Shown: piece after piece, positions 38,907-47,580 of the stretch | Layout: each line of letters starts with the position of its first letter | How positions within the stretch are numbered: position 1 is the first letter of the stretch | Assembly (NCBI RefSeq): GCF_000308875.1 | Contig: NZ_BAGL01000067.1 | Span: 1 to 62,726 of the forward strand | DNA: 62,726 bases | Source: Nocardia transvalensis NBRC 15921 | GTDB taxonomy: Bacteria; Actinomycetota; Actinomycetes; Mycobacteriales; Mycobacteriaceae | Direction of reading: 5' to 3' | Made by a program: the position numbers and the translations under genes | The notes under the pieces: model-generated | Seen by the model: the letters and a program-made list of their open reading frames with translations, nothing else | The model's database searches: none | Told to the model about the DNA's origin: nothing

Positions 38907-38923
38907 TGCGTACGCGATACGCA
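38907..38923 (-). promoter_or_regulatory. Inverted repeat in the ahcY 5' region
   Basis: TGCGTA-CGCGA-TACGCA lies 48-64 bp before the ahcY start. It could be an operator or part of the leader; it does not show the layout of a known SAH or SAM riboswitch that I can recognise. Confidence 0.35.
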
Positions 38924-39037
38924 CGGGCGGAGCCCGGAGGCAAGATTCACACGAACGTACCCCTATTCGGACATATCCGACCGCCGACGACCGAGGAGCC
39001 GACCGCACGATCGGCGGTGCGACTCCCGATCCGCCGG

Positions 39038-40201
39038 CTAGGCCGGGGCGGCCTGCCCGTGTGCTGCGAGGATCCGATCGCGTTTGCGCGGTGCGATATT
39101 CGCGCGGCTCACGTCGCCGCCGTAGTGGGCAAGTACGCGCGGGTCCATCACCCGGCGCCACAGCGGCGGGAATGCCGCGAGCAGGATCATGGTGGCGTAC
39201 CCGGCCGGGAGTTGCGGGGCCTCCTGGGAACTGCGGAGGGTCTGGTAGCGACGGCCCGGATTGGCGTGGTGGTCGCTGTGCCGTTGCAGGTGGAACAGGA
39301 AGATGTTGGTCACCAGGCGGTCCGAGTTCCAGCTGTCGGCCGGCGAGCAGCGCGCCCACAGCCCGTTCGGCCGCTTCCGCCGCAGCAGGCCGTAGTGCTC
39401 GACGTAGTTGACCGTCTCCAGCAGCCCGGCCGCCAGCACCGCCTGTAGTAGCAGGTACGGCAGCAGCGCGGGACCGAAGGCGATCACCAGGCCCGCGTAC
39501 AGCACCACCGTCATGGACCACGCCTGCAGGATGTTGTTGCGCGGACTCCACCAGCCCGAATCCCTGCGCCGCAGGCGCTCTCGTTCCAGCCGGATTCCGG
39601 ACCGGAAACCGCCGACCACGCTGCGCGGCAGGAACTCCCAGAGCGATTCCCCCAGCCGCGCGCTGGCGGGATCCTCCGGCGTCGCCACCCGCGCGTGGTG
39701 GCCCTTGTTGTGTTCGACGTAGAAGTGCCCGTACCCGGACTGTGCCAGCGCGATCTTCGCCAGCCATCGCTCCATGCGCTCGACGCGGTGGCCCAGTTCG
39801 TGGGCGGCGTTGATCCCGATCCCGCTCATGAAGCCCAGCGTCGCCGCCAGGCCGAGCTTGTCGACGACGGCGAGCCCGTCGTTCGCCCACAGGTAGGCCG
39901 CGATCCCCAGGCCGAACAGCTGGATCGGGAGGAACAGGTAGGTGCACCACCGGTAGTACCGGTCGTTGGAGAGGAGTTCGTAGTCCTCGTCACTGGGGTT
40001 GTTGCCGTCCTCGCCCACCACCCAGTCCAGCGTCGGGATGGCTATCAGGACGATGATCGGCCCGAGCCACCAGAACACCGGATATCCGGTGTACAGCACG
40101 AGCTGTGAGGGCAGCAGAGCACAACTCGGGGCAAGTAACCCCAGCACCCATAGGTGACGCTTTGGATCAGGCGAACCCGAGCGTTTGCCGATCGTTTGCA
40201 A
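39038..40201 (-). CDS. alkB: Alkane 1-monooxygenase AlkB
   Basis: A 387-aa integral-membrane di-iron omega-hydroxylase of medium/long n-alkanes. Six membrane helices are apparent (for example PSQLVLYTGYPVFWWLGPIIVL). The histidine clusters are NAAHELGHRVE, EHNKGHHARVATPEDPASA, NYVEHYGL and LQRHSDHHANPGRRYQ, matching AlkB. The start is unusual: TTG 40201 is the first usable codon, since upstream in-frame codons run into a stop. The rubredoxin genes and TetR gene found between sahH and alkB in mycobacteria are missing here (gap 178 bp), so electron partners must be elsewhere. A CRP-like site lies upstream. Confidence 0.95.
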   Translation of the reverse strand: MQTIGKRSGSPDPKRHLWVLGLLAPSCALLPSQLVLYTGYPVFWWLGPIIVLIAIPTLDWVVGEDGNNPSDEDYELLSNDRYYRWCTYLFLPIQLFGLGIAAYLWANDGLAVVDKLGLAATLGFMSGIGINAAHELGHRVERMERWLAKIALAQSGYGHFYVEHNKGHHARVATPEDPASARLGESLWEFLPRSVVGGFRSGIRLERERLRRRDSGWWSPRNNILQAWSMTVVLYAGLVIAFGPALLPYLLLQAVLAAGLLETVNYVEHYGLLRRKRPNGLWARCSPADSWNSDRLVTNIFLFHLQRHSDHHANPGRRYQTLRSSQEAPQLPAGYATMILLAAFPPLWRRVMDPRVLAHYGGDVSRANIAPRKRDRILAAHGQAAPA

Positions 40202-40516
40202 GTCTGCCCCGCTAAGAAATACCCTGGAACTGTTGCCAGTAGATATCTACAGCCATGACGCCTGTTACACCTCACCAAAGCCGGGAAGGGTGGTCACCGT
40301 TACAAACCCCTCGGTTCTTTTTTAAGTCGTCGATAAGGTGACGCCTGTCACCGCATCTCACGGGCAAACGTCGGTCTCGCATGCACCCCGCTGTGCTCGC
40401 GTTCGGACGAACGGTGGCGACAGCGCAAGACTGTGCCAGTCGATCACGAGCTTCCACAATAGGGCGGCGGGGTAATTGTTATACAACACAGCACGATTCG
40501 CGCGCGACGACCCGGC
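40202..40516. other. alkB promoter region without genes
   Basis: A 315-bp gap between the response-regulator stop and alkB. It is relatively A+T-rich for this genome and holds a T-run (TTCTTTTTTAAG near 40315) plus a CRP-like inverted repeat. I see no protein or RNA gene in it. Confidence 0.6.
40338..40351 (-). promoter_or_regulatory. CRP/GlxR-type binding site upstream of alkB
   Basis: GTGA-CGCCTG-TCAC matches the GTGA-N6-TCAC half-site arrangement of CRP-family regulators and extends to a perfect GGTGAC/GTCACC inverted repeat (40337-40352). It lies ~137 bp before the alkB start. Confidence 0.5.
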
Positions 40517-41212
40517 TCAACGACGCCACACGTACCGCACCTGTGGCCGGCCCGCGCGACCGTAATCGCTGCGCCGCTCCACGACTCCGTCCTCGGCGAG
40601 CCGCTCAAGATACCGCCACGCGGTCACGCGCGAGACGCCGACCGCCCGGCCGGTTTCTGTGGCCGACAACCCCGCCCCTACCGCGCGCACCGCCCGTGAG
40701 ATCTCCTCGAGGGTCTGGGGCGCGATCCCCTTCGGCGCGGTGGCTTTCGGGTCGGCGGTGCGCAGGGCGCTGAAGGCCCGATCGATATCGCCCTGGGTCA
40801 CGGTCGCCGCACCCTCGGGCAGTGCGGCCCGGAACTCCAGATAGCCCTCCAGCTTCTCCCGGAACGCCGCGAACGTGAACGGCTTCAGCAGATACAGCAC
40901 GACGCCGTGGGCGACGGCGGACCGCACCATCTCGAGGTCGCGGGCCGAGGTGATGGCGATGATGTCGGGCCGCGGGCGCAGCCTGGCCAGGGCCGCGGCG
41001 ACCTCCAGCCCGCTGATGTCGGGCAGCCCGATATCCAGCAGCACCAGGCCGACCGGCTCGCCCGCCTCCGCCGCCCGCCCCGCGGCGCGCACGGCCTCGC
41101 GGCCCGTCCCCGCGACCGCGACGGTCGTGAAATCCGCCATCCGCTCCAGATAGACGCGGTGGGCCTCGGCGATCTGCGGTTCGTCCTCCACGATCAGCAC
41201 CCGGACGGTCAT
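40517..41212 (-). CDS. CitB/DcuR-type response regulator
   Basis: A 231-aa regulator. The receiver domain starts VRVLIVEDEPQIAEAHRVYLER, with the phospho-Asp in VLLDIGLPD and Lys in YLLKPFTFAAFREKLEGYLEF. The C-terminal HTH (LSATETGRAVGVSRVTAWRYLERLAEDGVVERRSDYG, then RPQVRYVWR) is of the CitB/DpiA/DcuR class. The ATG overlaps the kinase stop (ATGA). With the kinase it faces dctA, so it most likely activates dicarboxylate uptake in response to external C4-dicarboxylate or citrate. Confidence 0.94.
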   Translation of the reverse strand: MTVRVLIVEDEPQIAEAHRVYLERMADFTTVAVAGTGREAVRAAGRAAEAGEPVGLVLLDIGLPDISGLEVAAALARLRPRPDIIAITSARDLEMVRSAVAHGVVLYLLKPFTFAAFREKLEGYLEFRAALPEGAATVTQGDIDRAFSALRTADPKATAPKGIAPQTLEEISRAVRAVGAGLSATETGRAVGVSRVTAWRYLERLAEDGVVERRSDYGRAGRPQVRYVWRR

Positions 41213-42768
41213 CGCGGAATCCTCACCTCCACAGCGGATTCGGGGGTTCGCTCCGCGCGCAGCGTGCCGCCGTGGCGGGCGACCAGGCGCCGCACCAGGG
41301 CCAGGCCGAGCCCCTGGTGATCGGTCTTGGTCGAGTAGCCGCGTTCCATGGCGCGCGTGAACACCTCCTCCGACATACCGGGACCGCTGTCGGCGATCCG
41401 CAGGTAGAGCCCTGTATCGTCTTGGCGCACAGTCACTTCCACCCAGGCGTCGGGCGTCTGCGCGACCGCGTCCAGGGCGTTGTCCACGAGATTGCCCACC
41501 AGGGTCACCATCTCGTGCGCGGTCAGCGGGGCCGGTGACTGCAGCACCGTATCCTCGTCCACCGTCAGTTCCACGCCGCGCTCGATGGCCTGATCGACCT
41601 TGCCCAGCAGCAGCGCCGCCAGCGCCGGCTCCCGCACCGCGCCCGTCAGCCGGTCGATCAGCGCCTGGGACAGCCGCAGTTCGGCCGTCGCGAAGTCGAC
41701 CGCCTCCCGGTAGCGGCCCAGCTCGACCATCGTGACGACGGTGTGCAGGCGGTTGGCGGACTCGTGCGCCTGGGCGCGCAGCGAATCGGCCAGGCCGCGT
41801 ACGGAATTCAGCTCGCCCATCATGTCGCGCAGTTCGGTGTGATCGCGCACCGTGAGCACCGTGCCCAGCGGCCGGCCCGCCCACGTGACGACGTCCTGAT
41901 TCACCACCAGCACGCGCTCGGCCGTCACGTGCATCTCGTCGCGCACCTGCTGGATGTCCAGGCGGCGCAGCGAGACCGGGAGATCGGCGCGGCGGACCGG
42001 ACCGTCGGGCAGTTCCAGCAGGCGGCGGGCCTCGTCGTTGACCACCGCGGCCGTCTCGGCGTCGCGGTCGAATACCACCAGCCCCTCGTGGATGGAATGC
42101 AGTACGGCGTCGTGATGCTCGTAGAGCGTGCGCAGTTCGGCCGGGGCGAGGCCGTGTGTCTGGCGCAGCAGCCGGCGACGCAGCAGCAGCGAACCCGCCA
42201 CCGCCAGTAGCAGACCCGCGCTCGCCGCGGCGATGATCAGCGGCAGCTGCTGCCGGACCTGATCGCCGATGCGGGCCCGAGTGACGCCCGCCGAGACCAG
42301 TGCCACGATCCGGCCGTCGCCGTCGTAGACCGGGGTGACCGCGCGGATGGACGGGCCCAGCGAGCCGGTGTAGGTCTCCGTGAAGGTCGTGCCCGCCAGC
42401 GCGCGGTCTATGTTGCCGCTGAACGGCTTCCCGATCCGATCCGGTTCGGTATGGGTGTAGCGGGTGCGGTCGGGGGCCATCACGACGATGAAATCCACCC
42501 CCGTCCGAATCCGGATGCGCTCGGTCACCGGTTGCAGTTCGGCGGTGGGATTCGAGGCGCGCACGGCGACGGCGGTCGAGGGCGCCTGCGCGACCGCGAC
42601 CGCGATGCCGGTGACCCGCCGCGCGGTCGCGTCGTCCTGATCGCGCCGCAGCTCCCACACGGTCAGGGCCACCCCGACCGCGACGACCGCCACCAGGACG
42701 ACCAGCTGGACGACGAAGACCTGGCCCGCCAGCGTCATCGCCCGGCCACGCCTGTTACGACGTTGCAC
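41209..42768 (-). CDS. CitA/DcuS-type sensor histidine kinase
   Basis: A 519-aa kinase with a periplasmic PAS (PDC) sensor between two helices: TLAGQVFVVQLVVLVAVVAVGVAL (~12-36) and PLIIAAASAGLLLAVAGSLLL (~178-198). The sensor has the RIRTGVDFIVVMAPDRTRYTHTEPDRIGKPF and PVYDGDGRIVALVSAGVT stretches typical of CitA/DcuS. A cytoplasmic PAS, a short DHp with NRLHTVVTMVELG (the family uses this in place of a classic H-box), and ATPase boxes (LVGNLVDNALDAV, DSGPGM, GLGLALVRRLV) follow. GTG 42768 is 7 nt after GGGAGG. Divergent from dctA, 118 bp apart. Confidence 0.94.
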   Translation of the reverse strand: MQRRNRRGRAMTLAGQVFVVQLVVLVAVVAVGVALTVWELRRDQDDATARRVTGIAVAVAQAPSTAVAVRASNPTAELQPVTERIRIRTGVDFIVVMAPDRTRYTHTEPDRIGKPFSGNIDRALAGTTFTETYTGSLGPSIRAVTPVYDGDGRIVALVSAGVTRARIGDQVRQQLPLIIAAASAGLLLAVAGSLLLRRRLLRQTHGLAPAELRTLYEHHDAVLHSIHEGLVVFDRDAETAAVVNDEARRLLELPDGPVRRADLPVSLRRLDIQQVRDEMHVTAERVLVVNQDVVTWAGRPLGTVLTVRDHTELRDMMGELNSVRGLADSLRAQAHESANRLHTVVTMVELGRYREAVDFATAELRLSQALIDRLTGAVREPALAALLLGKVDQAIERGVELTVDEDTVLQSPAPLTAHEMVTLVGNLVDNALDAVAQTPDAWVEVTVRQDDTGLYLRIADSGPGMSEEVFTRAMERGYSTKTDHQGLGLALVRRLVARHGGTLRAERTPESAVEVRIPR

Positions 42769-42803
42769 CAGCACGCCTCCCGGTGAACGAAATGTACGAA
42801 ACA

Positions 42804-42817
42804 GTGACCCCGGTCAC
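42804..42817. promoter_or_regulatory. CRP/GlxR-type site between dctA and its sensor kinase
   Basis: GTGA-CCCCGG-TCAC, with full arms GTGACC/GGTCAC about CC, lies centrally between the divergent start codons (42768 and 42887). Catabolite control of C4-dicarboxylate uptake would fit. Confidence 0.55.
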
Positions 42818-42886
42818 GGTAGCGGCCACCATAATCTGCAGACCGCGTGACCTCACGCACAGCAGTACCGGAGGAACCCCAGCCTT

Positions 42887-44242
42887 ATGTCAGAACAGAC
42901 GACACGGACGCAGCGACGCGACCGTACCCACTGGCTCTACCTAGCCGTCCTCGTGGCGGTGGTGGCCGGCGTCTTCGTCGGCTGGCTGGCGCCCGGCTTC
43001 GGCAAGTCGGTGGGCGAACTGGGCACGATGTTCGTCAACCTGATCAAGATGATGATCTCGCCGGTCATCTTCTGCACGATCGTGCTGGGGATCGGCTCGG
43101 TACGGGCGGCCTCGCGCGTCGGCAAGGTCGGCGGCCTCACGCTCGCCTACTTCCTGACGATGTCGACCGTCGCGCTGGCGATCGGCCTGGTGGTCGGCAA
43201 TCTGCTGCATCCGGGCAGCGGACTGCACATCGCCGAGCACGCGAAGGATGCCGCCAAATACGCCAAGCAGGCCGAGGGCGCGGGCGGTACCTGGCAGTTC
43301 CTGGAGAGCATCGTCCCGAACTCGCTGCTGTCCGCCCTGACCTCGGGCAGCGTGCTGCAGACGCTGTTCGTGGCGCTGCTGGCCGGATTCGCCATCCAGG
43401 CGATGGGCCGGACGGGCGAGCCGATCCTGAACGCGGTGGGCCTGATCCAGAAGATGGTGTTCCGGATCCTGACGATGATCCTGTGGCTGGCGCCCCTCGG
43501 CGCGTTCGGAGCCATCGCCAATGTGGTGGCGTCGACGGGGCTGGAGGCGGTCAAGCAGCTGGCGCTGCTGATGGTCGCGTTCTACCTGACCTGTGTGGTG
43601 TTCGTATTCGGTGTGCTGGGCGCGTTGATGAGGGTCACGTCCGGTGTGTCGATCTTCAAACTGGTCCGGTATCTGGCGCGCGAGTATCTGCTGATCGTCT
43701 CCACCTCGTCGTCGGAATCGGCGCTGCCGCGGCTGATCGCGAAGATGGAGCACCTGGGGGTCGAGCGGACCACCGTCGGCATCGTGGTGCCGACCGGGTA
43801 CTCGTTCAACCTCGACGGCACCGCGATCTACCTGACGATGGCGACGCTGTTCATCGCCGACGCGATGGGCAAGCCGCTGTCGTGGGCCGAGCAGCTGGGC
43901 CTGCTGGTGTTCATGATCGTGGCCTCCAAGGGCGCGGCGGGAGTCACCGGGGCGGGCCTGGCGACCTTGGCCGGCGGGTTGCAGAGTCACCGGCCCGAAC
44001 TGCTGGACGGCGTCGGCGTGATCGTGGGCATCGACCGGTTCATGTCGGAAGCCCGTGCGGTCACCAACTTCTCGGGCAACGCCGTCGCCGCCGTCCTGAT
44101 CGGCACCTGGACCAAGACCATCGACCCCGACCGCGTGCGCTCGGTCCTGAACCGCCAACTCCCCTTCGACGAGACGACCATGTCCGACGACCACGCCCCC
44201 GAACCACCCGCAGAAGAAAAGAAAGACCTGGTCCCGGCCTAA
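42887..44242 (+). CDS. dctA: C4-dicarboxylate:cation symporter DctA
   Basis: A 451-aa DAACS-family transporter for succinate, fumarate and malate. Eight membrane helices plus two re-entrant hairpins are expected. Substrate and cation motifs are present: the serine-rich hairpin STSSSESALPRLIAKME, then GVERTTVGIVVPTGYSFNLDGTAIYLTMATLFIADA (NLDGT), MIVASKGAAGVTGAG and the FMSEARAVTNFSGNAVAAV helix 8. The ribosome binding site GGAGGA lies 11 nt upstream of the ATG. It is regulated, by position, by the divergent CitA/CitB-type system and the central CRP-like site. A terminator follows. Confidence 0.97.
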   Translation: MSEQTTRTQRRDRTHWLYLAVLVAVVAGVFVGWLAPGFGKSVGELGTMFVNLIKMMISPVIFCTIVLGIGSVRAASRVGKVGGLTLAYFLTMSTVALAIGLVVGNLLHPGSGLHIAEHAKDAAKYAKQAEGAGGTWQFLESIVPNSLLSALTSGSVLQTLFVALLAGFAIQAMGRTGEPILNAVGLIQKMVFRILTMILWLAPLGAFGAIANVVASTGLEAVKQLALLMVAFYLTCVVFVFGVLGALMRVTSGVSIFKLVRYLAREYLLIVSTSSSESALPRLIAKMEHLGVERTTVGIVVPTGYSFNLDGTAIYLTMATLFIADAMGKPLSWAEQLGLLVFMIVASKGAAGVTGAGLATLAGGLQSHRPELLDGVGVIVGIDRFMSEARAVTNFSGNAVAAVLIGTWTKTIDPDRVRSVLNRQLPFDETTMSDDHAPEPPAEEKKDLVPA

Positions 44243-44270
44243 CCCGCCTTGTTCCCGGGCCGGGCCCAGT

Positions 44271-44315
44271 GCGCCGGCGTGCTCCACCACCCCCCGGGTG
44301 TGGGCACGCCGGCGC
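44271..44315. terminator. Bidirectional terminator between dctA and the Nudix gene
   Basis: A 12-bp stem, GCGCCGGCGTGC (44271-44282) with GCACGCCGGCGC (44304-44315), encloses a C/G-rich loop with an extra CCAC/GTGG pairing. Confidence 0.8.
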
Positions 44316-44328
44316 TTCCATGTCTCCG

Positions 44329-44847
44329 TCAGTGCAGGATCAGATCCGTATCACCCGGGGGCGCGTCCACCGGCCACCAGCGCAGGTCCGTCGACTCCGA
44401 ACTCTTCACCGGGACAGCGCCTTTCGGGGCCTTGACCTTGAAGACCAGGTCCAGGTGGCGGGTGGGGACGCCGAGGGAGCAGGTGATCGGGTGGGCCTGA
44501 ACGCCGTAGAGGCCCGGCTCGAGTGTCAGGTCCTCGATGCCGGATTCCTCGGTGGCCTCGCGCAGGGCGGCGGCGGGGACCGTGTCGTCGGATTCCTCGC
44601 AGTGCCCGCCCAACTGGATCCACAGGCCCACCCGCGGGTGCAGGGTCAGCAGGACCTCGCGCTCGTCGTGCGAGAACACCATGGCCGAGGCGGTGATGTG
44701 GCCGGCGGCGCACTCGCGCAGGCACCCGCGCGGCGCCGAGGCCAGGAACGCCAGCATCGCCTGACGCAGCGACTGCTCGGGAGAGGTTGGCGGCGACCAG
44801 GTTTCGAGCAGTTCGGTGGCGGATTTGTGCAGCGTTTCCGCGGTCAT
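44329..44847 (-). CDS. Nudix hydrolase
   Basis: A 172-aa pyrophosphohydrolase. The Nudix helix reads GGHCEESDDTVPAAALREATEESGIED: the REATEESG core is intact, while the first Glu position is Asp and one residue longer than the canonical box, a variant common in actinobacteria. Family substrates are nucleoside diphosphates linked to another moiety; the actual one is unknown. It lies 14 bp upstream of the fbiB stop region on the other side of the operon end, same strand as fbiB-fbiA but after it, so it may be read with them. Confidence 0.9.
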   Translation of the reverse strand: MTAETLHKSATELLETWSPPTSPEQSLRQAMLAFLASAPRGCLRECAAGHITASAMVFSHDEREVLLTLHPRVGLWIQLGGHCEESDDTVPAAALREATEESGIEDLTLEPGLYGVQAHPITCSLGVPTRHLDLVFKVKAPKGAVPVKSSESTDLRWWPVDAPPGDTDLILH

Positions 44848-44861
44848 CTATACCTTTCGTC

Positions 44862-46241
44862 TCACAACTCGAGCAGCCCGAACCCGGTGTCGCGCGGCTC
44901 CCGGGGCGTCAGCTCCTCGGTCGGATAGCCGATGGCTATGCCGCCCAGCGGGTTCCAGTCGGGTTCCAGGCCCAGCACGTCGCGGGTGATCTCGGGGGCG
45001 AAGATCGTGGATCCGATCCAGCAGCTGCCGACGCCCTTGGTGGCGAGGGAAACCAGCAGGCCCTGCACGGCTGCGCCGACGGCCACGGTGAACATGGTCG
45101 ACTCGGCGTCGCGGCGGCGCTGGTCCGGATAGTCGTGCGCGCCGTCGGGAACGCAGAACGGGATGATCACCTCGGGGGCGTCGAAAAGGATGCGGCCCCG
45201 GGCGATCCGGCGTTCCACCCGCTCGGCGGGCAGGCCGTCGGCCGTGAGGTCCGCGCGCCACTTGTCCGCCATCGCCTGCAACAGCCGCTCGCGCACGTCG
45301 TCGCGGCGCAGCCACACGAACCGCACCGGGCGGGTGTGGTGCGGCGCGGGCGCGGTCAGCGCCACGGAGACGGCGGAGCGGATCAGCTCGGGATCGACAG
45401 GCGTATCGGCGAACTGCCGCACCGAGCGCCGCAGCAGCAGCGCCTCGCCGCGACCTCGATCGAGGGCCTCGGCGGTGCCCAGCCAGAACAGGTCCTCCTC
45501 GCCGCCGCGCAACAGGGCCGCGGCGGTGGAGCCGTCGTCGTAGGGGGTCCAGCCGCGTACCACGGCGACCGGGACGCCACCCAGCTTCCCCTTCGCCAGA
45601 TCGGCCGCGGCGGCCAGTTCGTCCGCGACGGCCACCTGCGTGACCTGAAGTTCGTTGCCCTGCCCGTCGATAGCGCCGGCGTAGTCGTGCAGGACGCGCA
45701 GCCCGGCCGCGCCGATCGCGGCATCGGTCTGGCCGACCCGCCACGCGCGGCCCATGGTGTCGGTGATGACCACGGCGACATCGACTCCCAGCCGATCGGC
45801 CAGCGCGGACCGCAGCGCCTTGGCGCTCCCGTCGGGGTCGGCGGGCAGCAGCACCAGTTCGTTCTGCTCGACATTGGAGCCGTCGATACCGGAGGCCGCC
45901 TGCACGATGCCGATGCGGTTCTCGGTGATCAGCGTCCGGCCCTTCTGGGCCAGCACCCGCACCGCCTCGTCGCGGACCAGCCTGCGCCGCAGCGCATCCC
46001 GCTCCTCGGGATCGGTGGGCGCGGTGACGACCCGGCCCTCGGCCTTCGCGACGATCTTGCTGGTGATCACCACCACGTCGCCGTCGCGCAGCCAGGGCGC
46101 CCGCGCCGCGAGGTGTTCGGCGACATCGTCGCCGGGGCGGAATTCGGGCAGCCCGGTCACGGGCAGAATGCTCAGCTCCCCGCCGGGCGCGTGGTCACCG
46201 GCGGGCGGCGGGACGAATCCGGGTGCGATCGGCTCGCTCAC
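44862..46241 (-). CDS. fbiB: Coenzyme F420:L-glutamate ligase / dehydro-F420 reductase FbiB
   Basis: A 459-aa bifunctional enzyme. The N-terminal CofE-like domain (~25-250; ILPVTGLPEFRPGDD, VVITSKIVAKAEGR, VVITDTMGRAWRVGQTDAAIGAAG) adds glutamates to F420-0. The C-terminal nitroreductase-fold FMN domain (~270-459; LLLRRSVRQFADTPVD, TKGVGSCWIGSTIF, PLGGIAIGYP) reduces dehydro-F420-0. The GTG start overlaps the fbiA stop by 4 bp (GTGA), as expected for a coupled pair. Products feed F420-dependent oxidoreductases such as the one at 13374. Confidence 0.96.
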   Translation of the reverse strand: MSEPIAPGFVPPPAGDHAPGGELSILPVTGLPEFRPGDDVAEHLAARAPWLRDGDVVVITSKIVAKAEGRVVTAPTDPEERDALRRRLVRDEAVRVLAQKGRTLITENRIGIVQAASGIDGSNVEQNELVLLPADPDGSAKALRSALADRLGVDVAVVITDTMGRAWRVGQTDAAIGAAGLRVLHDYAGAIDGQGNELQVTQVAVADELAAAADLAKGKLGGVPVAVVRGWTPYDDGSTAAALLRGGEEDLFWLGTAEALDRGRGEALLLRRSVRQFADTPVDPELIRSAVSVALTAPAPHHTRPVRFVWLRRDDVRERLLQAMADKWRADLTADGLPAERVERRIARGRILFDAPEVIIPFCVPDGAHDYPDQRRRDAESTMFTVAVGAAVQGLLVSLATKGVGSCWIGSTIFAPEITRDVLGLEPDWNPLGGIAIGYPTEELTPREPRDTGFGLLEL

Positions 46242-47236
46242 GGCTTCACCCCCGCGAGATCCAGTGCCTCGCGCACCATTTCGGCGGTGGCGGCGGGATC
46301 GGTCATCAACAGGGGCACGCTCCGCACCTCGACTCCCGGCACCTCGGCCGTATCGGTGGAATGGATCAGCCAGCCGTCCAGAATGCCCGTCTCCGTGCGG
46401 GCGCCGTAGTGCCGCCCGACGGCCTCCGCCGAGGTCTCGACGCCGATCACCGACAGGCATTCGTCCGCCATGCCGCGCAACGGCTTTCCGTCGATCACCG
46501 GGGACAGGCCCACCACCCGCGCGCGAGTGGTGCGCAGCGCACCGCGAATACCGGGCACGGAGAGCACGGAACCAATGCTCACCACGGGGTTCGAGGGGGC
46601 CAGCAGAACCACGTCAGCTTCTTCTATGATTTGCGTCACACCTGGGGCCGGTTTGGCCTGATCCGCCCCGATTGTGACGAATCCATGGGTCTCGACGGTC
46701 GCGCGATAGCGTACCCACCACTCCTGGAAATGAATCGCGCGACGTTCGCCAGGCTTCTCCGGGTCGCTGATGACAACATGTGTTTCACATCTGTCGTCGG
46801 TTGCGGGGACAAGTTTCACGCCGGGCTGCCAGCGGTTGCACAAGGCCTCCGTGACCGCCGAGAGCGGGTACCCGGCGCGCAACATTTCACTGCGAACCAG
46901 ATGCGTGGCGATATCGCGATCACCGAGCCCGAACCAATCCGGCTGCGCGTGATACTTCGCCAGTTCCTCCTTGGCGTGCCAGGTCTCACCCACCCGGCCC
47001 CAGCCACGCTCGGTGTCGATGCCGCCACCCAGGGTGTACATGCAGGTGTCCAGGTCGGGACAGATTCGCAACCCGTGCATCCAGACGTCGTCGCCGACGT
47101 TGACCACGGCCGAGACGTCGGCCTCCGGCAGCAATTCGCGCACGCCCTGCAAGAAGCGCGCACCCCCGACTCCACCGACCAGCACGGCAATGCGCGGGCC
47201 GCTCACGGGCGCGATGTCCGCTTGTTCTCCAGTCAC
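46238..47236 (-). CDS. fbiA: 2-phospho-L-lactate/phosphoenolpyruvyl transferase FbiA
   Basis: A 332-aa CofD-family enzyme joining the 2-phospho-lactyl/enolpyruvyl unit to Fo, making (dehydro)F420-0. Motifs: RIAVLVGGVGGARFLQGVREL, VNVGDDVWMHGLRICPDLDTCMYTLGGG, GLGDRDIATHLVRSEML, LLAPSNPVVSIGSVLSVPGIR. GTG 47236 aligns with homologues; it has no Shine-Dalgarno but a TAGGCT hexamer (47250-47245, minus strand) 8 nt upstream, compatible with leaderless expression. Divergent from whiB2, as in mycobacteria. Confidence 0.96.
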   Translation of the reverse strand: MTGEQADIAPVSGPRIAVLVGGVGGARFLQGVRELLPEADVSAVVNVGDDVWMHGLRICPDLDTCMYTLGGGIDTERGWGRVGETWHAKEELAKYHAQPDWFGLGDRDIATHLVRSEMLRAGYPLSAVTEALCNRWQPGVKLVPATDDRCETHVVISDPEKPGERRAIHFQEWWVRYRATVETHGFVTIGADQAKPAPGVTQIIEEADVVLLAPSNPVVSIGSVLSVPGIRGALRTTRARVVGLSPVIDGKPLRGMADECLSVIGVETSAEAVGRHYGARTETGILDGWLIHSTDTAEVPGVEVRSVPLLMTDPAATAEMVREALDLAGVKP

Positions 47237-47580
47237 ATCCGCACAGCCTATGCGGTGCCGCCGAGGTAGCGTTCCGGAGCGTATTAGCTGCTCATTTGCT
47301 ACTCGAGGGTTACCGAACCGCGCCGAAGGCGGTCGCGGATAGTAACGGAATTGTGTCGGCAGCTTGACCATCGCCGCGTCCGGCGTGTCTAATCACAGAC
47401 ATGTCATTCCGGGCCCGCGCGAGAGTGCAAGGCGTGGGCCACTTTTCGAACACCCGTTCGTATCGGGATGACGCGCTCGGGGATGTCCGCGGGACAACGT
47501 CGCGGTGTTGGGCCGTCGGTGGGCAGATTGATTCCGACGGAAAATCATTCTGCGCTAACACATAGTGAGGAGGCGGAGCG
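47237..47580. other. Divergent fbiA-whiB2 promoter region
   Basis: A 344-bp gene-free interval. On the plus strand TTGACC (47365-47370) and TCTAAT (47389-47394), spaced 18 bp, resemble a housekeeping promoter that would give whiB2 a ~180-nt leader. On the minus strand the TAGGCT hexamer serves fbiA. No other feature is seen. Confidence 0.45.

Noticed and set aside
38860..39000. SAM or SAH riboswitch before ahcY
   Set aside because: Only one clear inverted repeat is present; the conserved cores of known classes were not recognised.
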